DNA of 64,000 bases from Ceratodon purpureus (GCA_014871385.1 CM026426.1:34935020-34999019), one strand, 5' to 3'. Shown: positions 33,119-45,470, counted from the first letter of the stretch. A program made the numbers and translations. Notes: generated from the sequence alone by a model not told the origin.

Positions 33119-36100
33119 CAAGGCTCACCGCCGATGTCTCTACCCTCTCCTTCCTCGCCTATTAGAGTGAGAAGGCCAGCCCATGTGGTCTTCGCCCTTC
33201 AGGCAATCCTGCCGTGCCCAGTTCAGCAAACGAGGCGGTTTTGGAGGAGGCGCTTGACTGGAACTGTAGACAGTCTAAGGAGTACTATAGTCGAGCATCA
33301 CGTAGATAGTTCCTCCAAGCGCAGATGATAATTGAGTTGTTACAAGAGAGATATAAGTATGAAATTATAATGTTATTCTCTTTTACATACTTGTCTTCTT
33401 TGCATGACTTTCTTTGATTGTGATTCTTCTCTTAATTTGCAGTTTTGCACACCTTTTTGCAGGTTATGCAAACACAAGGTGTATTGGCAAAACCATCTTG
33501 TCCGATTGACTTGAAGAGTGCTATAGAAGGGAAATTGCAGCATCGAAAACAACACAAGGTGGACTCTATAGCCGTCATCAACAACCTCAGGATTAAACCC
33601 TGGAAGAAGTCGCGAATGTTGGTGCCCCTGTGCAAGATGATCCCAATGGCCAAGGTTAGAATAGTGGGCGAAATGGGGGTGCAGCACTTGGAGCGGGAGT
33701 TTGTTAAGGGATATAGAGATGGGAACCGCGTCATGTACATCTCCATGTACAACAATGAAGAGCAGACGAAGGATGTTACGACGAATATCATGGCTAGTTG
33801 GAGCCTTTTATGGAGGGCCGCGAGTGATCGTTTTGATGATGACATCCGTGGAGACGAGGAGTGGATGCAATTCGCGCACAAGATGTTTTTTGTCTGGGAA
33901 GGTAATCATTGCCTATCTGCATGGCTCCGGCATATAAACAAGCATCATGCGCACGACCCATCATGGCACATCTCTGTGCATTGCATTGTACTTGACCCCC
34001 GCGGCCATGTGGGCAATCTGCTTCACGCCATGCACGACATCAACTGGTACGTTTATAAGTATTGAATATTTGTTATCCATATTGAAGTCTGCTCCGATTA
34101 TATGTTGATCTTCTTACTTCCTAATTTGAAATTCAGGTCGACTGAGAATGACCACATGAAGAGTAGTCTTCCAGCAAAATTGTTTCAAATCCGCTCGTTC
34201 GGAATGATGAAGCTGGAGGAGTTTAAAAACCTACTGACTCTTGAAGAATTTGATGCTTGTTTGAAGAACAAACCACCTAATCCCTCGTGGTTTCCCTTGA
34301 CAACTAAAGTTTTCATCGCATTTCTGTACCGAGTAAGTTTATCTCCTTTCACTCTTTGCAAGTTATAATTTGTTCATTTATGAATTTTCTAAGATTTGTT
34401 TATCTTTTTACAGCGGGAAATTGCAGTGGCCTTGGACAAAGCAGCTAGGGTCTACGTTGAGAAGACACCGGCGGATGAACAGACTGCATCTGCCGTTTGG
34501 GATGTCATGAATGACGCATCGGATAGAATGGTGGATTCCATTAATAGGAAGGACTTCACCAAGTACTTGGCAATTGCAAATCCCAGGAATGGAGACGACT
34601 TCCTCAATGAGGTGAGACCTGCAATGAATTTGAGTTTAGTATTTCGAATCGTTACAACATTATCCAATCATATTTTCTAATACTTCTCTAGTCCTGGCAG
34701 ATCAATCGGCATTTCAGTGACTTCTTTAAACCTGAGATGTCCCTCGATAAGCTCCAGAAGATTGTTTCAGCGGCCGTTGAGGCCAAATACAAGGCTCGGT
34801 GGCTGAGGTGGTGGAACTCATCTCTGAGTTCCCGACTGTCTTACAGATTTCCACCGCCAGAGTTCAAGGATACCAAATTCGACCCATGGTTGAACAGGGC
34901 TTTATTCTAGGTTGGGGTATGGTTTCGAAATATACCATTCCAGTTACAACATGCTTTCTTATGATACTGAATTCTTCCTCGTTGCTACTTATCTGAATTC
35001 TATATTACAGTTGGAGGAAGCCGTCATCAACGAAGTCGAGGACATATGCATGGCGGAGAACCTCGTTATCGATTAGAGGGCATATCCTGATGTCCAACAG
35101 CCGGGCGATTATGTGGAGAGTTCACGTATTCTGTTATGGGACAAGATCTTCCTTATGTTCATTGGAAAGAAGGCTGAGAAGCCCTTTGACAAGAAGTCCA
35201 ATTTCGCTAAATTCTCTGGAACCGCTCAGGTTGTCAAGCGGGTTACTTACCGATACGTTACCTACGTATTTCGCATTTGCATTTTATAATTCGCTCTAGT
35301 TTTTTTTTATGATATTAACCTTCTAAATGTATTCCCTTAGGTACTTCAAGCAAGAGCTTGTATTGAAGGGGGCCATCAGCGTTCAGCAGCTCCCCAAGTA
35401 CTTCACTGCATGGACGCAGAGAAGCTCGGACCGGTGTATCTATTCTCCCCAGCAGTTGATAAGGTACAACGCTCCTCGCTTGGAAGCTGGATGCTAGTAT
35501 CTTGACTGGATGCTCTTGTGGTTTCACTATTGACTCGGAGGTGGACGTCAAGACTTTACACGACGGGGAGGAGGTGGTGGTCGAAGACTTGGTGGATGGT
35601 GCAAAAGATTTTGAAGGACAGCAAGATCAATCATCTGCTCCTCCACTAAAGAGAAGGAGAGGGCGGCAACTTAAAACACTGCGTTCTCAATCACAGGCAT
35701 CACAGCAAACTGGTGCGGAGTCTTTGGCGCTAGGGCAGAAGGCACCACAGCCCTCTCCAGGTAATGCTGTCACGAAGCCTTCTCCACCTTCTTCGCCAGC
35801 TCCTTCCTTGATCATTGCTTCCGAGATCACCAGAAGTCTCCTTGAGTAGAGGAAGGCCAAGCAGTTTCCGCAGACTACTTCTTCCGCTAGAACTCCGCAT
35901 TCCACACAAGTTTATGTCATCAACTCCTCTGTAGATTCAATTTTGCTTCGACACAAGGAGCTCTTTGACATGGGTGGAACAAAGCTCTAGACATCGTTCG
36001 AAAGGTATAATCCGTTGCTTAGTGCTTTCTCTTCGATACGAACAATATTGTAAATCTTATACTGTCTAACTCGTTCCTTCTTGCTTCCCCCACTTTAGAG

Positions 36101-37753
36101 CAGGCCGCCAGAACTGGGTTTCTCCACGATGCAAAGAGCAGAATCACTTGGGATTCGACTTGATCATTGCCGACATCCCTGAGAATCTTCCGGTCCCTTC
36201 GGTGTCCGATCCTGCCCACTTCATTCCACCTTGGGACTCTCGTGATAACGATTATGTGTGGAACATCTTCAAATTTGCAAGACATTACTTGCAGTATGAT
36301 GGTGCTCTTTGCATAATCTCCAACAACAACCAAGACCTGGCTGCGCATATTTCTAAAGAGGCTAAGGTTAATGCCTTTGTGGAGCACCGAGACTGGTGGG
36401 GCTTCAATGCACTAGGCTTGGCTCACCCTATGATCCTCGGCTCCTTGCTATGTACATCATAATTATTCCTTGTCTTTGCATTCTGCAAAGCTTTCTTATT
36501 ATTTACACTCAGATATTGTGGTGTCCCCCACTCTCTTCGATTCTAGGTGCGCGTCTTTGTTTGTGGTGGCCATCCCGCATCCAAGTTCTCTTTTCAAACG
36601 AAGAAATCCGATGTCGTATACAACGACCTCCACATTACTGAGAGTAATGCCATTCTCAACTTCACCGATGTCGAATTGCAGCACATGAATGGGGAGGTAC
36701 CCTGGAGAGGGCCAAGGGAGAAAGCCCATGAGATGATGCAGAGCATAATTGAAGAGATGTCCAAGCCCAAAGACATAGTCTTTGAGTGGAAGGCTGGAAC
36801 AGGTAATCCTTCCTTAACTGTTTCTGCATTTCCATTCCCGTGATTTTCTCCACAGAAACTCACTTCATTCTTGTGCTACCTGTTTCAGGTGCCTCCATCA
36901 AGGCTTGCCAGAGTATTGGTCGTCATATCATAGCTTGTGAGGAGGTCAAAGCCATATTCAACGCCCTTCTCAAACCGTATATGGCTACGCCATCCGCCAT
37001 GGGCCCTCCAAAACATCCTAGATCGGCAGCAGTTGAAGATGCACCTCCGAAGGGAGCAAGACGAGATAAGTACTGTAAGTTCTTCTTTACATTTTCTTAC
37101 TTCAGGGCTAGTTCCCTTTGCTTCGTTACTGATTCCATCTTCACCTACTCATTCTTACCACTATCGATTTTTTCTTGCAGAGTAGTTGCGCCAACACCGC
37201 CACGTAGGCCAAGGCCCGTGTCCATTCCATTGTGGCATCTTCATTCCAGTCCGATTCAGCCTTATATACTTCCGGACTATGCAGAGGGCTTAGCACAAGC
37301 GTTTCAATCTGGCGCCCTTACATATGTTCCTAGTCGGCCAACTACTTTTGATCCCAGGGCACTTGTATTCGTCGATGAAGAGGCTGTAGAAGGAGATTCA
37401 GAGTCATCTAGATATGATAGTGGAAATAGCGATTGTAGCATGTTGTGAGTTTGAAGGAGGCTTCGGTCTATCATTGTTTTTATCTGATTTGATTTGATTT
37501 AATTGGAGTTGATTGCGTAATCCTTCGTCTACTCTACTGCAAACACCCTAAAGTAGTTATGATTCTCAGTTCCAGTTCGTATCCGTGTATGTAAATGATG
37601 AAATGTCACATCTGTAATGCTCAACATGTAACATGCACAATGAAATGTTACAACTCAAATGCTCATAAAATATATATATTGCTGTAATTACTGTCTTAAT
37701 CATTCAAAATCTCACCCTAAACCATAGCCATGTTACCTATTCTTGGGAGAGAT

Positions 37754-38296
37754 CTAGATACCATCTCTCGGAGAAATTTTATCTCCTTCCCGCACATCCA
37801 AGACCTCATTCCCATTGGCCAATAGCAATGACCTCAACTGATCTAACTCAAGGCAACTAAGTTTTCCAAGGGACGTTGTCTCTAACCTCTCGTTGTTAAT
37901 TGGATTTGCAAGTTTCGAAGAACTCCTAAAAACACTCCAGTTGATGTTGATCCGATTAACTTCGTATTCATCCTTCGGACTCCAATGGCGACCCTCGTAC
38001 GAAAAGTAATCCCACCTCGCTAGTCGAAGGCTTGCGTATTCAGGACTGCTGTCAATCTCACGCTTCCAACTCTTCGACACAGCACGAGCGTTCTTGACGT
38101 CTTCAAACGTGATTACCGTCGGAGGAGTCCAACTCTGCGTTGTACAACTACCTATATGATCCCAGGGGTTAGGCCCATCTGCCATCCGCTTAAGCAAATC
38201 CTGAAAAACCGTTTCACAGGCAATGACCTCAAATGAATTGCCCATACCTTCAAACAACTCCCTAGCAAATACAAGCTTAAGTTCTACAGAAATCAT
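37754..38296 (-). CDS. F-box-like protein, copy 1
   Basis: The product has 180 residues and the gene converges on the ParB-MTase-like gene. The N-terminal half carries TFEDVKNARAVSKSWKREID followed by SSPEYASLRLARWDYF, which resembles the second half of an F-box (vCKxWRxLIdsPeF). The remainder has no recognised repeat domain. The frame ends with TAG at 37756-37754. At the same position copy 2 has TGG and continues for six more residues, so this copy is probably shortened by a G-to-A change. Keeping the pair with the neighbouring gene in both units suggests they travel together. F-box identity is moderate. Confidence 0.6.
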   Translation of the reverse strand: MISVELKLVFARELFEGMGNSFEVIACETVFQDLLKRMADGPNPWDHIGSCTTQSWTPPTVITFEDVKNARAVSKSWKREIDSSPEYASLRLARWDYFSYEGRHWSPKDEYEVNRININWSVFRSSSKLANPINNERLETTSLGKLSCLELDQLRSLLLANGNEVLDVREGDKISPRDGI

Positions 38297-38872
38297 TGAG
38301 CTAATACAACTTCAAGGACGTCTGCTAAGGTTTATATAGATCGTTGCTTGACACTTAAGCTAGGAATGGTCTTATCTAAAGACGGAGAATTCTTCGACCA
38401 AGACAAGCAGTCTGACTTGGTATACATCTTGGTTTCAGCTACTCCATTATTGTACACGAACTCTGAAATATTTCACTAACTTTTAAGACCATTTCTTTTT
38501 GGTGGTTTCGAGTTCTCTTATTCCTAGAATTATCTATATTATCTAAAAACATCATGCTGGAATACTCGTATCTTCTTCCAATACTAAACCAAATCTAAAG
38601 GATTGTATGCATGACATCATCATGACATCTGCCCTAATTTGTATCTTAGAGAACAAACGTAAGAAGTTCTTACCAGAAATAATTCTAAATTCCACGGTAA
38701 TATACTCTTTTTCTAAAAAAAGTAACAAAATCATGCCTTATTTTAGTATTTTTCCAGGGTTATGGGGTCTACTTTGCTTTTGAAAATTTGGCTAATTGTC
38801 ATTTCTGTACTCTCCATTCTCTGCTCTCCGCTCTCCGCTCTCCGCTATCCCCTCACATACGAACTTTCCCCC
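38297..38872. mobile_element. Right end of the copy-1 unit (TIR-like)
   Basis: The end reads …CCTCACATACGAACTTTCCCCC at 38851-38872, preceded by a (CTCTCCG)n stretch. It matches 58780-59372 closely, including the F-box-like gene's upstream region. I could not find the matching left end, which may be deleted or hidden by later insertions. Confidence 0.7.
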
Positions 38873-39099
38873 AATTTCCAGATTCCAGAGTGTTGTTATC
38901 GCAAACATATTTAGAAGTACGCAAGTAGTGACTGCAATGTGATATATTCAATTCTTTATAAGAGGGGACATTCTTTGTATGTGGTTTACTGCCACAATTT
39001 GGCAATTCTTTTCAATAAAAATTACACTTCACAATTGCCCTCTCCTGAAATGCATGGCCTCTCTTGTGATATTGCCTGAGGTCGCTCTTTCCCTTTTAA

Positions 39100-39440
39100 T
39101 CTGCAGCGCTCGCGCCCGACCGCCCGACCGCCTGATGCAGCGCAGTCGCCCTCTTGCACGCGCATGCGCTCGCCGCACCGATCGCGCCTGATCCAGGCTC
39201 GCGCCCACATGACCGCGCTCGACAAGTGTGATCGCGACCGTCCACAGGATCGCGCCCGCCGCGACGCTTGCGCCCGTTTGCGCGCGCACGCGTGCGGCCG
39301 AAACGACGCACGCGCCCTTGCTCTCCCGCACTCCTGCACGCGCCCGTGACAGCGCGTTCGCGCGGATGCTCGCGCCCGTCGTACTGCTCGCGCCCACATG
39401 CACTCGCCTGTAATCGCGCTCGCGCCCGCATTAATTCAGC
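39100..39440 (+). repeat. CpG-dense array of CGCGCCC motifs upstream of kinase-like fragment 2
   Basis: CGCGCCC or TCGCGCCC recurs at least ten times with spacers of 10-30 bp. It is the complement of the motif at 26886-27115, so the two arrays have opposite orientation relative to the downstream gene fragments. Confidence 0.7.
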
Positions 39441-39835
39441 GCTAGGTAAATTCGTTTTACCCTTACCGTGAGTCAACCGGTCAACGCCCTCATGTGACGA
39501 ACATGGGGGTGTGTCTTGTCACCATGACGGACTAACGGATTAACGAACGGTCGGTCTGTTATGACAACCATGCCGGAGGGAGCGGGGTGGGCGGGGGCCG
39601 CGGTGGGGAGACGAGCAGGTTTAATCAAGAATTCACCTCGATGGGAAACCTCAGAGGAGGCCAGTTGCAGGGAGCGCATGGAACGCGGAGAGGCTATGGT
39701 TCTTGTGGAACCCATGGATCTGGGGGGCGTCACGGCTCGATAGGGAGCCACCCCGCCGCGTAAACCATCGGCAGCCAAGTCACTAGGGCTTGGGGGGCCA
39801 GCTCGGGAAGTTCTAGTGGAGTACAAACACCCGCG

Positions 39836-41196
39836 ATGGAAAAACCCCCGCCACCTAGACAACTACCTACGATATTATGGACATTGGCATCGACCGACCC
39901 GTGTCCGCCGTCTGCTGAAGAACGTAGGGGAACTAAGCGGGCAGGGGGATCGCAGTCTGGATCGATCGCGTCCGGTTCTGAGGTTAGGAAGCACAAGCAT
40001 CGGAAGACGGTAGCCAAGGACGACCAGCATTCCACGGAGGCGCGGCTTTGCTGTTGAAAGCTAATCTTCGAATGATTTGCAAACTAGGACATGCCATACT
40101 TGGAGAGTACATTCTTGAATGATGGTCGGGCGGGACTCGAGAAAGCTTTGAATGCTCTGTGGCAACTAGTGCAGGAGGGCATGGCGGGAGACGAGTTCCA
40201 GGAGGATAGAGGGAAGAGCAATTGGGGACACTGGATCAAAAAATAGGTGCAGGAGGCGTTGCTCAATTCAACAGTGCCCTTAACATGTTGTGTGGACTTA
40301 GATTGGGATCTAGTGGGGGAAACTCCGAGCTCCTACAGAAGGTGGAGAATTGGAAAAAAAGCACTATCCTCGCGAAGGGGAAGGGGAGAACTACACTACC
40401 AAAGTTTGTTGGGAGAGCTCTGGCAGACGACATTGCTTCTTGAGACAGAAACGGTCTCAAGTGGCTACAGAAGGGTTCTTACGCCATCCCCGTAGACGAA
40501 ACTGTTTTTTAGGGTTTATTTGGAATCTTGCAAAGGGTGCAAATTGCAGAGGCATGTTTCATCCCGGAGTGGCTTCATTTTGCAAGGAAGATCATGAAGG
40601 TGACTGACTTCAAGACAAGTCGCGATCAACGCTCCATTGAGGCAATGTCGTGCATTGTAGATGTGGTTCGTAGCGAGGAAGTGTTACACTACGACCTCCA
40701 CCCTAACAATATCATGCTCCACTTTCCAACAGACCACGTCGGAGCTATTTTCATAGGTATATGCGACTAGGGAATGGCTTCTTTCATGCCCAAATCGGCC
40801 CCTTCGTACTACAGAGTACAAAGCGAAGATGCAATAAAGAAGCACATGGAAATGTATAGTTGTGCTGCTCCCGAGTTGTTCCATGTGCATGGCTCTAGAG
40901 GCTCATCCCAATCCCCACGTCGCATGGCAAAGAAGCACCCTCACACGTACAAATCAGAGTCCTACAGCGTTGGAGTACTTGCAAGGCAGATTTACAACTC
41001 CAACTCGACATCGGTTATATTTCAGCAGAACCGGGATCCTAACGGGGTTAAGATGCGCTTTGAGCAGGGTTTGGACGAAATGACCCAGATCAACCCGGCT
41101 GCTAGACAAACCGTCACACACGTCGTGAGGACGTTGAAGCTGCCACCTTACAATTTGCAAACACCCAATATGTGTTTCCTGGACTCCCATTCATAA
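39836..41196 (+). pseudogene. Protein kinase-like gene 2, with C-lobe
   Basis: The ATG at 39836 opens a Lys/Ser-rich leader (RKHKHRKTVAKDD). Helical fragments between 40090 and 40245 resemble fragment 1 (FLNDGRAGLEKALNAL against YVDKGEGGIKALKNHL). From about 40510 a C-lobe is readable: VLHYDLHPNNIML (HRDLKPxN catalytic loop), ICD-stop-G at the DFG position (TAG at 40768, one change from TGG after a C), CAAPELF (APE) and YSVGVLARQIY (the DxWxxG region). The N-lobe glycine loop is not visible here. Several stops and a likely frame change make it a pseudogene. It ends at TAA near 41196. Confidence 0.6.
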
Positions 41197-43246
41197 ATTA
41201 CATGTGAGTATGCAAAACTCATTAGAAATGCTTCCTCCAACACGCAGGGACCGCTTTGTAGTGGTGTGACAATATGAATATAACTAGATCAATCTGAACA
41301 CGAGGGTCCGACTTTGCATTCATCTAGGTTAGGCGCATAGGAAGTCATGTACCAACTCTGAATCGATCAATTTGTAAATTGAGTTTGTTTATCACATTCC
41401 TATACCCAAATCCATGATAGAGTGATTGAAAGTCCATAATATTTGGACCATAACCCTAAATACCCACCGTTTATACTACGCCCGACAATCTCAAAATTGT
41501 CCGGCGATGCGGACCACCCCCTTGCCCACTATCCCACCGGATGGTGTTCGTTCACATTGCATCCGCGCGATCCGACAACCTCCCACAGTTTTATGATCGG
41601 CATCTAGTCCACCCACTCTGCGTATGCATTATGCCCGCTTTCCAGTCCGCCCAACCCGCGTCCAAATCATGCCCGCCTACCAGCCCGCCCTAATTGCGTC
41701 CGCATCTTCCCCGCCATCCGACCCTGAACCTCAATCCGCAACCGCCGGTCCGACCTCAATCGTCCGCCACATTAAACCTCATCCAACTTCAAGCTTGGCG
41801 ACAAAGAATGTCTGAAAGACCGGACATGTGGCCGACAAATATGGCTATGGCGGTTGAACCTGGAGTAACCGTTCCCGTTGAAGGTCCGCCATAAACTCGC
41901 AGTTATTTGCCACCCACATACTCAGTGCTAATCATACTCTACGTTCTAATTTCCCACTCGTCTGATGGTTTACAATCAAGTCTGCTAGGTACAGTGGATG
42001 GTCAGTTGAGGGGTGAATTAGGTCATAGGCGATTGATGGAGCACATGGTGATCATAACCGATGGTGCTGAAGATTTGTGGCGCTCGGAGTGGATAAACCT
42101 ACGCAACCGCATTTCACCGTGGATGTTAGATTGCATATCGCTAGAATTTGACGAGAATGCACATGGCATTCACGACGAATGCAAGTGTCTTTGCGGGAGA
42201 TGCTACCAACTCACGTGGCTAAGACAACCCCAGCATTGTAAGTGCACGCAGTGGAGGAAATTAAGATATTTAGGTTTAGCCGAAAGGATACGTACTCGTA
42301 GGAGAAGTTTTAAATGTAATCCAACCAAGCATGTATCTTGGGGAGCTTGGTTTTGAAGTAGTTGTACGGAGGTCTGCAAGAGCTCCGCAACAATGTCTTT
42401 AGTTGGTAAACGAGAGATTCCGGAGGCCATACTGTGTGACTACGAGGAGCGATATAGAACGGGAATCAGCACATCTAGTGACAAGGAGGAGACCGAACAC
42501 AGCACGTCCGATCCACATTCCTCATCACCGTGCACAATGCACATCCAAGGACGAACAGGACGTTGAGCAAGGGTATTGAAGAGTAGATAGATTAACTTAC
42601 TAGCCAAGGCGTGTATGATCACCATCTACGTTTTTTAACAATGAGGAGCAGTAAAGAGTTTCACCTCTTTGTCTCCATTGATTAAGCAGTGTCCGATGCC
42701 TAGGTCCAGGCAATGTCACAAACCCTCTTCAACAACGTGAAATTCAAACTCTTACCAACTCATGAACAAAAATTCCCAATGGAACTTGCGACCACAGGAG
42801 TTGGTCAGTGTGTCACTTCAGTAGAATTTCAGAGTGGAGAGATTCTTTGAATCCAGTGAATTTCATGTTAATCCATCTATTACACCACCTATTACCACAC
42901 AGGACATTTGAAACACCATATTCATGTTGCAATGATGGAGCCTACTTGGATACACTGAGTGTAGAAGGAGGAGAATGAAGATATGAAGTCCTGATGGGTA
43001 TGTTGTCAATCCACAGTTGCCAATCCGACCTCAACCCCTCAAATCACCATAATGAGATGAGCACCTTGATGTTAAATATAGCGGCTGCCTGTAGGGGTAG
43101 CCATGGCCATGGCACTTCGCACTCGCTGAGAGTATTGCTTGGGGTCGCCATTGCATTCTAGATTTGATTTGTAGTTCGCTGGTCTGAAGTTGCAAGGGTC
43201 CGTACGAAGAGGAGGGATATACCTGCTGCGAGTGAGAGGGGTCAGA
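41197..43246. other. Intergenic with an uncharacterised open stretch
   Basis: The plus frame 41907-42356 encodes a Cys-rich patch (ECKCLCGRCY…HCKC) of unknown meaning. 42801-42826 (GTTGGTCAGTGTGTCACTTC) recurs at 45094-45118. The rest is unassigned. Confidence 0.35.
41458..41778 (+). repeat. Dispersed GTCCGCC-rich repeat, copy A
   Basis: Matches 45190-45470 in the same orientation, sharing phrases such as GATC(G/A)GCATCTAGTCC, GCGTCCGCATCTTCCCCGCC and CGTCCGCCACATTAAACC. The two copies flank Z-family gene 3. Confidence 0.8.
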
Positions 43247-44727
43247 ATGGGAGAAGTTAGAAAGGAGAGTTACTTTCACGTGAAGGTTGGGGTGCCAAAT
43301 GCAGGTTTGGACCCCGCCTTCGATTACAACCATCTCAGCAATGAGGAGCTAAGGTCCATATTCGGAGAGAGGGTTCCTGGCAAGGAATATCTCTTTGACG
43401 GAGCAAAATCAGGAAAGGTCAAGGCGAGAGTGTTTGAGTTGTACCCAACGATCTTTCAAATACCCCAGCTTCCTGTAGGTTTGTTCTTCCCCAAGAGCTT
43501 CGCGAGGGCGGTCATTATGGAGGTATTCCATCGCTACCCAATGAACTGGGCAAGATATGCGGAGGATCGGTAGAGGGGTAAGAAAATCGAGGGTGGGGAG
43601 GAATGCGTAGTCTTGTTTTGCACCCCTGACCGGAATGCCACCTATCTCGAAATCATCTCTAGGAGCCTAGAAGCCGAGATTGCAGACGCTGAGAAGGACT
43701 GCGAGACGGCCGTGGCAACTCATCGTGTTGCATACGAACGGGCTGCGCTTCTGAGGCAGATGGCCAAGCCCCCGCTCACTGATATGGACAGGTACAAGCT
43801 TCAGATCAAGCTGAGGTGCATTGAGGAGACTATAGACTCCACAGAGGCAAAACTGCAGAAGTAGGGGGCGATGAAGTCCGTTTGTCGAAGGCTCTGCTGA
43901 CGAAACATTCTTGAGGTTCTTCGAGACAAAATCCACTGCTAGGAGCAGAGAATCTTGCAAGCTGTGGAGGAAGTGCAACGTATGAAGGAGGATTTAATCG
44001 AAACGTCGGCGAGGGATCTCGCGGGGGCCACCAAGGAGGAGAAACGATTGTTTTCTGTAAAGCAGGTTGTAAAGGAGAAGGTGAAGGGCTTGAAGGACAC
44101 TCTCCGCCAGCTTCGGATATGGTCGTCTACATCAATGTTCCGTGCCCCCAGTCCTCGAATCGCAGCGCCCACGAAGAACATCGACTCAATTACCTTTACA
44201 GTGCAAGGTTGCTTCCTTTGTAACCAAGGCTTTCTGGTGATGGACCTGGTGATCGCATCCTGCGCTTGCCCCTACCACCCGTGGTGCATTGCAATGCGGA
44301 CTTCGCTTGGTTTGAACTGCGCAAGATGCGGGGAGCAGTTCATCAAAAACTGGCTGAACAGCTTCGGCTTTTTCAAGTGCAAAGGTATGTCAATGTTGCG
44401 CATGTGCCTTGATTTCCACTATTGCTGAATCCGTATAACCAACCAACTATAACATACTTCCGACTAAATGCGTTTGTATCTTGCATCGGATAAGCAATTT
44501 TTCATTGAAATTCGTGTTTGAGATGGAGTTAAGGGTTTAGAGTGTCCATTGCGCTGAACCGGAACTGATATCTGAGTTCTGCTACAACAGCGCGAGTGGA
44601 GAATGGCAGTGCGTCAGATACTGGAGAGGGAGAAAAGAAGCGCAAGCATTTAAACTCGGACATTGGAGGGTGGAATTATGCTCGGAAGGACAAGTCGACC
44701 TCTACATGCCGCCGAAAATCAAAATAG
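43247..44727 (+). pseudogene. Z-family gene 3: N-terminal domain, coiled coil, RING-like motif
   Basis: The ATG at 43247 starts a domain ending RYPMNWARYAEDR (compare VNWAEW in gene 2). A Leu/Glu/Lys coiled-coil region follows (43613-44110). The zinc motif at 44206-44345 reads CFLCNQGF, SCACPYHPWC and CARC, the same C-x2-C…C-x-C-x3-H-x2-C…C-x2-C order as gene 2. A donor at about 44383 and an exon from about 44592 give a basic tail (GEGEKKRKHLNSD) to TAG at 44727. Internal stops are three TAG (43571, 43862, 43938) and one TGA (43897), without an obvious frameshift between the domains. Confidence 0.6.
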
Positions 44728-45189
44728 TGTTGTCCACCTCCAAATTCTTGGAAGACTGCGACTGTATGCAAGTGTCGGAATGGATTGCACCGTGATTCTG
44801 CTGGGTATTTTTATATAGTTTCTTGGACAATTTACCTTTTTTAAATTCCCAACATTATACCTGAAGCAGGAATACTTTGATCACAGGCTCTTTGTAAGGA
44901 ATTACTGAACCTATACTCATTTGATGACTAAGTTACTACTAAGATAGTCATGTTTTATGTAAGGAAACTTTGAACCTATACTCTTTCTGTCACTAAGTTT
45001 CTACTAAAACAGTCATGTTTTAATGGACCGGTTGATATCCATGACGATTGCAATACGTAGTCTGATGGAAATCAATGTCAGTTTGAGAAGTAGTTGGTCA
45101 GTGTGTCATTTCAGTAGTGTCGGATGGTTCTAACTTCATATTTGCTCATTGAGGATTCGAGTTGTGTGAAATTTGGAGTTAATGTGTTT
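44728..45189. other. Intergenic after Z-family gene 3
   Basis: A local near-duplication of CTATACTC(T/A)TT…CACTAAGTT.CTACTAA lies around 44900-45020. No gene seen. Confidence 0.4.
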
Positions 45190-45470
45190 CCAATACCCCG
45201 CTGCATTCGATAGTTTAAAAATCGTCCGGCATCGCCGACCACCTCGTAACCCTCTATGTGTTCGTTCACATCGTGTCCGCCCGGTCCGACAACCTCCATC
45301 CGCAATATGATCAGCATCTAGTCCGCCCACCCCGGATACGCATTACGCCCGCTTTCTGGCCCGTCCGAGCCATGTCTGCCTACCAGTCTGCCCCACTCGC
45401 GTCCGCATCTTCCCCGCCATCAAACCCTCAGGTTCCTCCTCAATCGTCCGCCACATTAAACCACGTCCGC
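45190..45470 (+). repeat. Dispersed GTCCGCC-rich repeat, copy B
   Basis: Direct repeat of 41458-41778; see that entry. No LTR-type ends (TG…CA) or primer-binding site are evident. Confidence 0.8.

Larger units (their letters stand above)
30630..37448 (+). pseudogene. CTD-like heptad, ParB-like and DNA methyltransferase-like fusion gene, copy 1
   Basis: The visible exons are 30630-31076 (basic, RRARKRRASR), 32686-32745, 32858-33356 (heptads YMPTSPV), 33463-34046, 34137-34332, 34414-34611, 34692-34910, 35011-~35240, 35341-~35990, 36098-~36450, 36547-36802, 36889-37074 and 37183-37448. Several joins keep phase (34046/34137, 34332/34414, 34611/34692, 36802/36889). 33580-34046 resembles a ParB/Srx fold (IKPWKKSRMLVPL; FVWEGNHCLSAW against the family's DGHHRLAA). 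36148-37000 resembles N4/N6 methyltransferases: GFDLIIADIPE (DPPY-type motif, here altered), LQYDGALCIISN, then EMMQSIIEEMSKPKDIVFEW and AGTGASIKACQSIGRHIIA (SAM-binding motif I). ParB-MTase fusions are known in bacteria and phages; introns argue for nuclear residence here. Several in-frame stops, mostly TAG, and at least one shift mean it is probably not functional now. Confidence 0.7.

Noticed and set aside
30630-37448. Bacterial or phage contamination as the source of the ParB-MTase-like sequence
   Set aside because: Multiple GT-AG introns with in-phase joins, a second copy in a TIR element and plant-like neighbours show that it is resident nuclear DNA.
27310-41196. One kinase gene split by a 12-kb insertion
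   Set aside because: Each part has its own start, leader and upstream motif array, and the leaders look like paralogues, so two gene copies fit better.
41458-45470. LTR retrotransposon bounded by the two direct repeats
   Set aside because: No TG…CA ends, primer-binding site, or gag or pol motifs between them.
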